A DNA stretch of 38,525 nucleotides from Acidobacteriales bacterium 13_1_40CM_3_55_5 (GTDB taxonomy: Bacteria; Acidobacteriota; Terriglobia; Terriglobales; Acidobacteriaceae), in contig MNGW01000102.1 in the NCBI GenBank assembly GCA_001918935.1, positions 1 to 38,525 of the forward strand. The letters run 5' to 3'. Position 1 is the stretch's first letter. Each line of letters opens with the position of its first letter. Positions 9,355-18,724 of this stretch are shown one piece after another. A program made the translations under genes and the position numbers. Under the pieces are notes generated by a model. The model saw only the letters and a program-made list of their open reading frames with translations, ran no database searches and was not told the DNA's origin.

Positions 9355-10835
9355 CTTCTTTCCTTTTCCACCGCCCATAACTCCAGATCAATCGTGCTTC
9401 GCGGCTTGGCCAGCAATCCCAGCGTTATCTCGCCTTGACGAACTCGGACCCGCGTCCCGCGCACCGCACCGCCACGTCCCAGATTAAGCGCTCGTGCCAG
9501 TCGCAAAAGCAGAGAAGCCTTGCGCACATATTCTTGCTCGAGTGGGAGCAATGTCTTCATGGGAGCGTCGCTGGGATTCGGCCGGAATTTACCCAAATAA
9601 CGTGCGATTGCTGCAATGATCAACCTTTGCTGGGGCGTGTACCCAAGGATCTCGGAATGTGAAATGACGTAGTGTGTGTGCCGATGCCTGCCGCTGCGGT
9701 TTACGTAATCGCCGACTTCATAAAGCATGGCGGCAGCTGACAGCCACTCGCGATACTCGGGCGGCAAACGATGCACAGAGTTCAATGCTGTAAACAGGCG
9801 CATTGCGGACTCACGCACCTGAAGGGCGTGATCGATGTCGACATGATAATGATTTACGGCAGCGCGGATGGAATCCCAGCGCTCGGACTCGATTTGTTTT
9901 CCAGAGCGCGTGCCGCGATCATATTCAGCCGCCATCTGCGCCAACAAACCGTCCCGCAACCCGAGGGGCGAGTAACGAAAGCCGCCGAGCTGGCAGCGTT
10001 CTAGAAGTTCAGCGTAAACCACCGCGCCGGCGGCAATAATCTCTGCTCGTCGCGGGCCCACGCCTGAGAGTTTTCTGCGCTGGTCGATAGGCAGCCGCAC
10101 CAGCATCTTAGCGATCCGCTTCATCTGCGTTCGCGAGACTGTTGCCTCTCGCGCCCCTTTGGTTTTGTACAAACCGTGGCAGACCGCAGCCAGGGAAGCG
10201 GCCGTGCCGGAAGTAGCTATCACTGCTTTGGGACGTGTCCAGAAACTGCGTCCGGCTATTCGTCCGACCTCGCGTTCCACAAATGCGCGAAGCCGTCGCA
10301 GTTCGGATTTGCGCGGCGGATCGTGACGGAGGAATTCATTGGTAAGACGCACCGCGCCTAGAGGCAGGCTCACAGTCTCGCGTATATGTCCCTTGCTGGA
10401 GATCGTCAGCTCGCAGCTTCCGCCGCCCAGGTCGACCATGAGGACGGGGGATACAGTCATGCGCAAATTGGAAACCAGACCAAGGTGAATCAGCCGAGCC
10501 TCTTCCACTCCTGAAATGATTTCTACCTTCCAACCGGTTGCGGAGCGGACCCATTCCAGAAATGCAGGGGAGTTGCGCGCATCGCGCAGGGCACTGGTTG
10601 CGACGATGCGCACCGAATCGGCGCCCGCTTTCTGCACAGCACGATGAAAGCGGCGCAGCACCTTAATTGTGTCCGACATGACTTCGGGGGAGAGGAGTCC
10701 GGTTCGGAAAACATGCTCACCTAATCTTGTGACTTCACGGTCTTCATCGATGGTGTGGAGGCGGTGTCGCGTGAGCCGGGCGATCTTCAAACGTACCGAG
10801 TTCGATCCAATATCAATCGCAGCGAAAGTGGGCAT
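9306..10835 (-). CDS. Ppx/GppA family exopolyphosphatase / pppGpp phosphatase
   Basis: FAAIDIGSNSVRLKIARL, VATSALRDARN, ISGVEEARLIHLGL, MVDLGGGSCELT, ATSGTAASLAA, plus HD-like C-terminal domain. Confidence 0.93.
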   Translation of the reverse strand: MPTFAAIDIGSNSVRLKIARLTRHRLHTIDEDREVTRLGEHVFRTGLLSPEVMSDTIKVLRRFHRAVQKAGADSVRIVATSALRDARNSPAFLEWVRSATGWKVEIISGVEEARLIHLGLVSNLRMTVSPVLMVDLGGGSCELTISSKGHIRETVSLPLGAVRLTNEFLRHDPPRKSELRRLRAFVEREVGRIAGRSFWTRPKAVIATSGTAASLAAVCHGLYKTKGAREATVSRTQMKRIAKMLVRLPIDQRRKLSGVGPRRAEIIAAGAVVYAELLERCQLGGFRYSPLGLRDGLLAQMAAEYDRGTRSGKQIESERWDSIRAAVNHYHVDIDHALQVRESAMRLFTALNSVHRLPPEYREWLSAAAMLYEVGDYVNRSGRHRHTHYVISHSEILGYTPQQRLIIAAIARYLGKFRPNPSDAPMKTLLPLEQEYVRKASLLLRLARALNLGRGGAVRGTRVRVRQGEITLGLLAKPRSTIDLELWAVEKERSYFREVFGRELSAAAA

Positions 10836-10935
10836 GGCGGGACTGGGTTAGTTTACAGCCAGTGTTGTCTGATGTCGGAGAGAATGCTAGGCGAGCATGC
10901 TGGATGCGTGCACGCACAGTTGACTTAAATGCAAA

Positions 10936-11729
10936 TTATGCGGCTACAGCTTGCGATTTAACTCGGCCGGACGATCTACGCGCCGTCGAAGCCACCGCTG
11001 AAATCGGTTTCTTGCCGGAAAGAGCGGCTCGAGTGTTGATCAACACCTCGAAAGCCCGGTGGAACTTGGCCCGGGTCACATTGCGGAGCGCGGCCACCAG
11101 TCCCGAATCAACGACTCCACCGGACATTTCCTCGGCTCTCTTGGTGAGCTTCAAGGAGTCATGCCAGTCGCCGATCACATCCTGCATCAGCTTGAGTTGT
11201 TCCACAACACTTTGAGCTTGAGGATTATCCCCTGCCAGCTCCGCAATGTAGCGAGCTCGCTTACCCGCGATCCTGTACTGATGCAATACCTTTTCGGTGA
11301 GCGGAGCTTCATCTTGCCCCAGTTCGGCCACCAGGCGCAGCGCGACACGAAGAGGCTCCGTGCCTTGGGGAATGTTCAGCTCGCTGGCTGCGCGCTTTAG
11401 CCGTTTTCGCAGTTCGCGCACCGTGGGCTTGTCGAAATTTGAGGCCAGTTTCTGCTCGCGCTTGGCCCGATCGTCGGTAACATTGCGCAGCAACTGAGAT
11501 TTTCGCCGTGGCTCCTGCGAAATCTTCAGGCCCCGCAGGCCAGCAGCTTGAGCAATTTCCTGTCATTGCGACTGAGTTCGGGCGAAAGTTCCCCAAGGAG
11601 AGCTTCCACCCGACGGCTATAGGTTCGAAATTTGTGCACACTCTGCGGTGCGGTTTTGGCCGTTAGTTTCGACAGGTGTCGATTAAGTTTCTGGAAGGCA
11701 AGACTGCTTTTTTCTACATCGACTGGCAT
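10936..11729 (-). pseudogene. CHAD domain protein, disrupted by an apparent deletion/frameshift near 11530
   Basis: N-part MPVDVEKSSLAFQKLNRHLSKL...VHKFRTYSRRVEALLGELSPELSRNDRKLLKLLA; C-part in another frame RGLKISQEPRRKSQLLRNVTDDRAKREQKL...KVLHQYRIAGKRARYIAELAG. Confidence 0.75.
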
Positions 11730-11964
11730 AGGACCAAACCAGGGAGCTAGTGAAATTACCCTTTGTTCCTAAAACTTGCAAATGAGAAAACAACATCTTC
11801 TTGAAGGTTGCTCCGAAGCAGACTTTCAAGCGGCAGGAACGAAGCAGTATCTTAACACTTGCCGGGCGCATTCTGTCGAGAGGTCGCAACCTATTGCATA
11901 TTCAGGAGTTGCGATGACGCTGGCAACAAAAACAGAATTCTCGAAGACGGAGCTTGGGTTTCGG

Positions 11965-12708
11965 CTACTCGTCGGTATGTTTCGCGAGATACGTGCCTGT
12001 AATGTATCCGACCGTTGCCCCCACGAGGGTATCGGAGGGAAAGTGTCTCTTTCCCGCCAGCCGGACCAGACTGACTCCCGTCGCCAACCCATAGGCGCTC
12101 CACTTGAGCCATCGTTTGTTGGGATAGCGGTGTGCGATGACGCTGGCGAAAGCAAAGCTGGTCGCCGCGTGTCCCGAAGGGAAGGATTTGCCACCTTCCC
12201 AAAATTCACCTCGACTACCAGGTTTGTACGCGTATTGGCGATTAGTGGCAGATTTAAGGAGCAGAGTGATTCCGTTCGCCGCACCCATAGCTTCGAGAGC
12301 GGTCCAACCTGCATTCGCTGCATAAGACGACCTGTGGCCAGTGCAACCGATTGCGTACATCAGCCCGGCGGCGCCAAGTTCTATACCAATGCCGATATTT
12401 GATCCTCGGATGGCATCATTTTGAAACGGTAAAGACTGGATACGGCGGCTGGCGGAAAGATCAACCGAGGAAATCAATATGCCGCTGGCGGCAGCGACCG
12501 GCAGTTCCCATCTGAGATTGCGCGGTCGAATGGCATTGCGCGGAGCCATGGCCAGGCCGCGACCCACCTTCACAAGATCGCCGGGCAATCGCATGGCGAT
12601 CTCCCCACAGCCCGTTGCGGAAGCGCCATTTTGGGCTTGCGCCATGGGAACAATCCCCGTCGACAGTAGCAAGGCCAGAACGGTTACGAGAATTGTGTGA
12701 AGTCTCAT
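11965..12708 (-). CDS. PAP2 superfamily phosphatase, secreted or membrane-associated
   Basis: KSFPSGHAATSFAFASVIAHRYPNKRW...SLVRLAGKRHFPSDTLVGATVGY; likely start MRLHTILVTVLALLLSTG (longer ORF to 12825 overlaps neighbour). Confidence 0.88.
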   Translation of the reverse strand: MRLHTILVTVLALLLSTGIVPMAQAQNGASATGCGEIAMRLPGDLVKVGRGLAMAPRNAIRPRNLRWELPVAAASGILISSVDLSASRRIQSLPFQNDAIRGSNIGIGIELGAAGLMYAIGCTGHRSSYAANAGWTALEAMGAANGITLLLKSATNRQYAYKPGSRGEFWEGGKSFPSGHAATSFAFASVIAHRYPNKRWLKWSAYGLATGVSLVRLAGKRHFPSDTLVGATVGYITGTYLAKHTDE

Positions 12709-12766
12709 TCCACTCACGTCGGCAAATAGTCCGTAAACTTCAGAAACATGTCGCCGCCAACTCATA

Positions 12767-13720
12767 TCAATGAACCGTGGCGCTGGTGGCGGATGGCTGC
12801 GCTTGACGATCGAATACACCGGCATCGATGGTCTGCCCGGTGCGGGAAATTACCTGGAAATATAGTTTGTCGCCACCGATTTCGATCAGCATGAAGCCAC
12901 GATCGCTATCGAATCCTTTTTGCATCTGGTCCGACGACTTCAAATCTTTGCTCATAAGTTTGGCGGAGTTTCCTAGAACAAGGTAATAGATGTTGTCTTG
13001 CGGCTTGATCCTCTCATAAACATGTTCGTGCCCCGAAAGGACCAGGTTAACCCCGTATCGTTTAAAGAGTGGAGTGAGTTGGGTCCGCAAGTCGAGATCG
13101 GGGCCATGGGAGCGCCCCTCGTTATAGAGCGGATGATGGAAGTAACAGATCTTCCATTTGGATTTTGTATTTTGCAGATTTTGGTCAATCCAGCTTAGCT
13201 GGTTCGGGTCCATATAATTGCTGTCGAGTGCGAAGAAGGCCACGTCACCCTTTTTGAACGCGTAGTAGCGCTCTCCTCCCATATTAAAGGGTTTATAGAG
13301 TCGCTCATCATTCGGGTCGTCGTGGTTGCCTAGCGCGGCATAGAACTTCACTCCAGCATCCAGCATCGGTTTATACGGCAACTCGAATTTTTGCGTGAAA
13401 TCGTTTGGATGATGAGATCCATAAATGTTATCACCCAGCATGATGACGAAGTCGAACCCCACTTTCTGGCGGTAGGTTTCCATTTCCTGCGCCACTTGAT
13501 ACTGGTCGCGGTCGCCGGTTCCACTGTCGCCGATGACAGCAAAACGGATCGACTTCGACTGCAGTGGGAGCCTGATGTCCAGCCCGTTAGCAGCCGCAGG
13601 TTGTGGAGCAGAAGCATTAGCTGCCGCAGATGTTGACTGCACTACGCGCGCAGCATCTTGCGCTGCATAGCCCAGAACCTGCGCACAAGCAAGGATTAAG
13701 AAAAGTACGCGCTGATGCAT
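12767..13720 (-). CDS. Secreted metallophosphoesterase (acid phosphatase-like)
   Basis: FAVIGDSGTGDRDQ, FVIMLGDNIYG, ALGNHDDPND, CYFHHPLYNEG, LVLSGHEHVYER; signal peptide. Confidence 0.9.
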   Translation of the reverse strand: MHQRVLFLILACAQVLGYAAQDAARVVQSTSAAANASAPQPAAANGLDIRLPLQSKSIRFAVIGDSGTGDRDQYQVAQEMETYRQKVGFDFVIMLGDNIYGSHHPNDFTQKFELPYKPMLDAGVKFYAALGNHDDPNDERLYKPFNMGGERYYAFKKGDVAFFALDSNYMDPNQLSWIDQNLQNTKSKWKICYFHHPLYNEGRSHGPDLDLRTQLTPLFKRYGVNLVLSGHEHVYERIKPQDNIYYLVLGNSAKLMSKDLKSSDQMQKGFDSDRGFMLIEIGGDKLYFQVISRTGQTIDAGVFDRQAQPSATSATVH

Positions 13721-13738
13721 GAAGTCTTCTCCTGGCTC

Positions 13739-14344
13739 CTAAGATGAAGGGACAGCGCCCGGGATAAAGTCCACGATAATGTTGGTGGCAATGTCGTGCA
13801 GCGCCAGGTCGCGACCTACGATGCGGTATTCCAACTCTTTCGGCAGACGCGGAAGGTTCAGCAGCAACGTTGGCGGTACAGATTGGAACGGCAGACCATC
13901 CGGATATTTTTGGTTCACATGAAGATCCATGCTATGCAGGGGTTCGGCATGGCGGAGACTCGATCGGATCTTGGCGCCCTGTGGCCCCGCTAGAGCAGCG
14001 GTGATGCGTTTCCGAAAATAGGCCGCGATTTCTGGAGTGAAAATGTCACCCTGCTTCGCTTCGGCGCGCGCGGTCTGAGTCTTTTCCGCCATCTCATTCT
14101 TGCTCTCAGCCAGCTTGACGGCTGAATTCGTCGGTTTTGGCGAAGAACCGGCTTCTTTCTTCCGAAGATCCAGATAGTTTGAAACCCGGGCGTAGAAGTC
14201 TTTTACGATTGCGGCGTCGGCCGGGCTGGCAGGAGAAACAGCGACAGGTGCAACCGCTGATGTCTGCGACGAGCCCACAACACTCACGGCTGCCAGGAAT
14301 GCACAACACAAACATCCATTGCGCACAATGTGCCAGATGAACAT
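13739..14344 (-). CDS. Secreted hypothetical protein, 201 aa
   Basis: Signal peptide-like N-terminus; uninterrupted ORF adjacent and co-oriented with the metallophosphoesterase. Confidence 0.65.
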   Translation of the reverse strand: MFIWHIVRNGCLCCAFLAAVSVVGSSQTSAVAPVAVSPASPADAAIVKDFYARVSNYLDLRKKEAGSSPKPTNSAVKLAESKNEMAEKTQTARAEAKQGDIFTPEIAAYFRKRITAALAGPQGAKIRSSLRHAEPLHSMDLHVNQKYPDGLPFQSVPPTLLLNLPRLPKELEYRIVGRDLALHDIATNIIVDFIPGAVPSS

Positions 14345-14369
14345 GTCATACCTCCTGTTTCCTTAGATG

Positions 14370-15473
14370 CTACCGAGCTTCCTTTTCGGAGGGTTCCGCA
14401 GCATCTTGCACCGCCGCTTTGACCGCTTGTTTCGTTGCCAGTTTAACTGTCTCCTTTACAGCTTCTTTCACCGCCTGTTTCACCTGTTTGTCACCAAGCT
14501 GCGCATTGGTTTTCTTCCGCAACTCGCGAACCACTTTTTTTACGACCGGGGCGGCAGCCAGATTCTTGGAAACGGCTTTGGCAACTTTTTTGGCCGTCTT
14601 AGCGACGGGCAGAGCCGCCTTTCGTGCCTCTGATTTCGATGGCTTGGATGCAGCCCAATCTTCCTCGAATGTCCTTAGCAACGATGCAATGATCTTGCCA
14701 TCGCGGAAGATGACGCCGATTTCCCGCCGCGCATCCAGTTCGAGCTGTCTCAGGCTCTGGCTTCCGACGAACGCCTGCTGACGGTCGCGAAGAATTACTC
14801 TCGTATGCAAACGCATACGAACTAATTCACGCACAGGAAATCTATCGCCGCTGACTTCCCCTATAATGCGGATGTCTACTCCCGCAGCTTGCCGCTCCGT
14901 AAGAAGGCGAAGCATGGTTCGATCACTGACCTTCGGATCATAAATAAGCAATTCCTTCTTGGCCCCTTTGATCAGCGCAGCTATTTCTTTGCGGGCATTG
15001 AGCGGGCTGACTACGAACTTGCCATTTCCGGGGTTATAAACCTGGCGCTTGGTATCGGCATCGAAGAGTTTGCCCGCTTCCTGCACCAGCTTGGAATTGC
15101 GAGTAATCAGTCCGAAACTGCGACTGTGGTCTATGTCGAGGTGAGTGAAGTTGAATGCCAGAATGTAAAGCTCTTTGCGGTTCACGATCATCATCTTGCC
15201 GTGATACCGCACCAGATCGCCGGCAGTACGCGCTACGGTAATTCCTTTTGCCAGGAAGTGCATTTCCAGTTTGCGCAGATGCTCTTCACCGCCACGGTTT
15301 GTAAAAGCGATCAGCGCATGAACGAACACGCCTCTTTCCACGGCGTCCACCAGGGCTTCTTCAATTTCCGGTCGATCAAAGCGAAAGATGACGATTTCAA
15401 CACTCTTCTTGGCCTTTTTGATGCCTTTGACCAATCGGTCAATACCGTCCCCGGGCTGAATTAGTAGCTTCAC
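14370..15473 (-). CDS. Phospholipase D-like protein with Lys/Ala-rich C-terminal tail
   Basis: Two PLD-like motifs (YHGKMMIVNRKELYI; LHTRVILRDRQQAFVGSQ); tail KKVAKAVSKNLAAAPVVKKVVRELRKKTNAQLGDKQVKQAVKEAVKETVKLATKQAVKAA. Confidence 0.8.
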   Translation of the reverse strand: MKLLIQPGDGIDRLVKGIKKAKKSVEIVIFRFDRPEIEEALVDAVERGVFVHALIAFTNRGGEEHLRKLEMHFLAKGITVARTAGDLVRYHGKMMIVNRKELYILAFNFTHLDIDHSRSFGLITRNSKLVQEAGKLFDADTKRQVYNPGNGKFVVSPLNARKEIAALIKGAKKELLIYDPKVSDRTMLRLLTERQAAGVDIRIIGEVSGDRFPVRELVRMRLHTRVILRDRQQAFVGSQSLRQLELDARREIGVIFRDGKIIASLLRTFEEDWAASKPSKSEARKAALPVAKTAKKVAKAVSKNLAAAPVVKKVVRELRKKTNAQLGDKQVKQAVKEAVKETVKLATKQAVKAAVQDAAEPSEKEAR

Positions 15474-15674
15474 TATGAGTTGGACTCCTTAAATTGTGCT
15501 CGGGTTGGATGCAGAGCGACCGATTAGCGGTGGATGCACTACCCTTATATTCGGCCTGAGTCGCCCCTATTATGATGGCGGGCACTACGTAGTAAAGGTC
15601 CGGGCAAAGCCTTGGGATAGGATACTAGCGGGCCGCGATGCTGGGCCGAAACCGGCTTCCAATGGAGCTCCTGA

Positions 15675-16688
15675 ATGCGTCGACACATCTCTTTGCCGCT
15701 CAGCTTGGTGATTGCGATGGCGGTCGGCCCGAGTAATCTGCTCGCGAAGAAGCACAAAGATGAGTCGTCCAATGCAACGGGCACGGCCGTCCTGTGGTTG
15801 GATCCTGGAGACATTCCATCGCACAACCTTTATTACGGCCCCGGTGGCAAGGGGGGCATGCCACAACCTCCGGTGAAGTTTGTGGAGGAAGACACTGCCG
15901 GTGTCAGCCCTAAATTCGACGTCCGCGATCAAGCAGGGAAAAAATGGAGAGCTAAGCTAGGGGAGGAAGCTCAGCCTGAAACCGTTGCTACTCGCCTGTT
16001 GTGGTCCGTCGGCTACATCACCAACGAGAATTACTCTTTCCCGCACTTGAAAGTAGAAGATATGCCCGCACACTTGCACCGTGGCCAAAATTTCGTAGGC
16101 AAGGAGGGTGATGTCAGTCAGGTGCGCCTTCAAAGGCACGCAGGGGAAGGAAAGAAAGTCGGCAATTGGAGTTGGGGAAAGAATCCGTTCAAAGGAACGC
16201 GCGAGTTCAATGGTCTTCGAATAATGATGGCGCTCATCAGCAATTGGGATTTGAAGGACGAGAACAATGCGATTTACGAGGATGGGAATAAACCCGGAAC
16301 CAAGCTGTACGAAGTCAGCGATCTGGGGACTTCGTTTGGCATGTCAGGCAAGAGCTATACCGACAGCCTTTCGAAAAACAATTTGCCCGCTTATCGCCGC
16401 TCCAAGTTCATCTCGAAAGTGACAAACGACTATGTGGATTTCAATTTTCCCACTCATCCTCCTTTCTTTTATATTTTTGATTTGCCACTCTTTATTAGCA
16501 AGCTCCGCATGCACTGGGTCGGCAAACATGTCCCGCGTGCCGATGCCAAGTGGGTGGGCTCGCTACTGGCTCAGCTCTCGCCCGAGCAGATTCGTGATGC
16601 GTTTCGTGCCGCCGGTTATTCCCCGGAGCAAGTGGAGGCTTATGCCAACGCTGTTGAGGCGAGGATTGCCCAATTGACCAAGCTCTGA
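15675..16688 (+). CDS. Secreted protein of unknown function with kinase-like motif order
   Basis: Signal peptide; KKWRAKLGEEAQPETVATRLLWSVGY, NWDLKDENNAIYE, YEVSDLGTSFG. Confidence 0.75.
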   Translation: MRRHISLPLSLVIAMAVGPSNLLAKKHKDESSNATGTAVLWLDPGDIPSHNLYYGPGGKGGMPQPPVKFVEEDTAGVSPKFDVRDQAGKKWRAKLGEEAQPETVATRLLWSVGYITNENYSFPHLKVEDMPAHLHRGQNFVGKEGDVSQVRLQRHAGEGKKVGNWSWGKNPFKGTREFNGLRIMMALISNWDLKDENNAIYEDGNKPGTKLYEVSDLGTSFGMSGKSYTDSLSKNNLPAYRRSKFISKVTNDYVDFNFPTHPPFFYIFDLPLFISKLRMHWVGKHVPRADAKWVGSLLAQLSPEQIRDAFRAAGYSPEQVEAYANAVEARIAQLTKL

Positions 16689-16708
16689 ATCCAGCTTCTT
16701 ACAGAGCA

Positions 16709-18598
16709 TCAGCGGACGTCCACGCTTTCTTCTGCCCCGAACTGCAGATTATGCAGTTCGGCGTAAAGACCATCTTTTTGCATTAACTTTTCGTGATTGC
16801 CGCTCTCCACGATGGAGCCGTCTTGAATGACGAAAATGTTGTCAGCGCGCCGTATGGTGGATAAGCGATGCGCAATCACGATGACGGTTCTATTTTGCAT
16901 GAGTTTGTCCAGCGCCTCGAAAACCAGTTTTTCCGAAGCCGCGTCAAGGCCCGACGTCGGCTCGTCCAGGATGAGGATCGGCGTATTGCGAATCACCGCG
17001 CGCGCGATTGCGATTCGTTGCCGCTGACCGCCCGAGAGTGTCATTCCACGTTCGCCCAGAATCGTGTCATAGCCTTCAGGCAGCTTGTCGATAAACTCAC
17101 TTGCATTGGCCAGTTCTGCTGCACGGATGATCTCTTGCCGCGAAGCGTCTGGCTTACCGTATGCGATGTTCTGCCACACCGGAGCATGAAACAACATGGT
17201 CTCCTGCAGCACGAAGCTGATCTGCTGCCGAAGAGATTTCTGGCGGAATCGTTTGATATCGGTTCCGTCGATCTTCGCGACTCCTGAAGTTGGGTCGTAA
17301 AATCGGGCAACCAGGCTGATGACGCTGGTTTTGCCGGCTCCGGTCGGACCTACCAACGCCGCCACCTCTCCGGCTTTGATCTTGAAACTTACGTCCTTAA
17401 GGATGGGCGTGTCCTCCGTATAAGAAAAGGAAACGTGATCGAACTCAATGTCCCCCTTGAAACGCGGAGCACGGACGGCGTGACGGTAATCCTTAATCTC
17501 GTTGTCGGTTTCTACGACTTCGCGAATTTGCTCATACCCGACAGCAGCCTTGGAGTATGTATCCGTCATCTTGGAAAGCTCCTGCATCGGCTTGTACATC
17601 TTCCCGAGATACAGGATGAACACCACCATCTCTCCTGCTGAAAGGCTTCCGTTCAAGACCAGTCGCGCTCCAAACCAGAGCACCAGGCAAGTTCCTGTGG
17701 CGACGATGAGATTCACGATGGGCGTAAGTTTCGCCTTCAGGCCGCGCGCGCGCAGGGCGACTTCAACGCCTTCCAGACTTTGTTCTTGCAGTCGTTTCAC
17801 TTCGTAGTCCTCGCGGGCGAACGCCTTGACCACGCGAATCGACGACAACACCTCTTCCACGACGGAAGTGATTTCTCCCTCTTTCTTTCGCACTGCGCGG
17901 GACGCCTTTTTGATGCGCCGGGTATAGCTGTAGACGATCGCAAACAACATTGGCGCCACCGACAGTGCGATCAGAGTGAATCGCCAGTTCAGATAAAACA
18001 TTACCGCGACCATACCCAGCAGGGTGATGATGTTAATCAATACGCCCAACAGCCCCTGCGTAATAAAACTCTGGATCGCGTCGATGTCACTGGTGACTCG
18101 GCTGATCAAATCGCCGGTGCGCTTCTGATCATGGAAGGCAAGCGATAGTTTCTGGATATGGGAGTAAAGCGTTCGGCGCAAATCGTACGTGACCCACTGT
18201 CCCACACTTGTGGTGAGGTATTTCTCGCCATATGTGCAGATCGCGTCAAGCGCGGCAATCGCCACCACGGCGAAGCAGGCGAATTTCAGCATGGCCAGCT
18301 TGTCCGTACCAACGAACCTTTGGATATGCCGCATGATGGCGGCATGGCTCTGCTGAGAGCGCAAGACATTGTCCAGCACGATCTTTAAAGGCCAGGGTTC
18401 GAGCAGATTCGCCGCGCCTTCGCCGGCGACGGCGAGCAATCCCAGGAGGAGCGATGGTATGTGCGGCTTGAGCAGTTCGCGTATTGCCAGCCGTTTGCTC
18501 CGCCTCGAGGGGATCTTCGCCTCCATCCTGGTCGAATTGTTGTTCCCGTTCCCGTCAATCGCGGGTGGGGCAAGCTGATGCATCGATAAAACCCCCAA
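16709..18598 (-). CDS. ABC transporter, fused permease/ATPase (MsbA-like exporter)
   Basis: Six-TM region then VGPTGAGKTSVISLVARFYDP (Walker A), MTLSGGQRQRIAIARA (signature), ILILDEPTSGLD (Walker B), HRLSTIRRAD. Confidence 0.95.
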   Translation of the reverse strand: MGVLSMHQLAPPAIDGNGNNNSTRMEAKIPSRRSKRLAIRELLKPHIPSLLLGLLAVAGEGAANLLEPWPLKIVLDNVLRSQQSHAAIMRHIQRFVGTDKLAMLKFACFAVVAIAALDAICTYGEKYLTTSVGQWVTYDLRRTLYSHIQKLSLAFHDQKRTGDLISRVTSDIDAIQSFITQGLLGVLINIITLLGMVAVMFYLNWRFTLIALSVAPMLFAIVYSYTRRIKKASRAVRKKEGEITSVVEEVLSSIRVVKAFAREDYEVKRLQEQSLEGVEVALRARGLKAKLTPIVNLIVATGTCLVLWFGARLVLNGSLSAGEMVVFILYLGKMYKPMQELSKMTDTYSKAAVGYEQIREVVETDNEIKDYRHAVRAPRFKGDIEFDHVSFSYTEDTPILKDVSFKIKAGEVAALVGPTGAGKTSVISLVARFYDPTSGVAKIDGTDIKRFRQKSLRQQISFVLQETMLFHAPVWQNIAYGKPDASRQEIIRAAELANASEFIDKLPEGYDTILGERGMTLSGGQRQRIAIARAVIRNTPILILDEPTSGLDAASEKLVFEALDKLMQNRTVIVIAHRLSTIRRADNIFVIQDGSIVESGNHEKLMQKDGLYAELHNLQFGAEESVDVR

Positions 18599-18724
18599 GC
18601 CAGAGTACCGCTGCTATGAGGATGTGGGCCGTCAGCGCGAAGTTGCTCAGCTCACAAATGTGAGTAGCCGATTTTTTCCCAAGCTTGACAAATAAAACGG
18701 CAAATCTGAGTGAGATCGTGTCAA

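Noticed and set aside
14889-15464. 191-aa plus-strand ORF antisense to the PLD-like gene
   Set aside because: Shadow ORF with no recognisable motifs.
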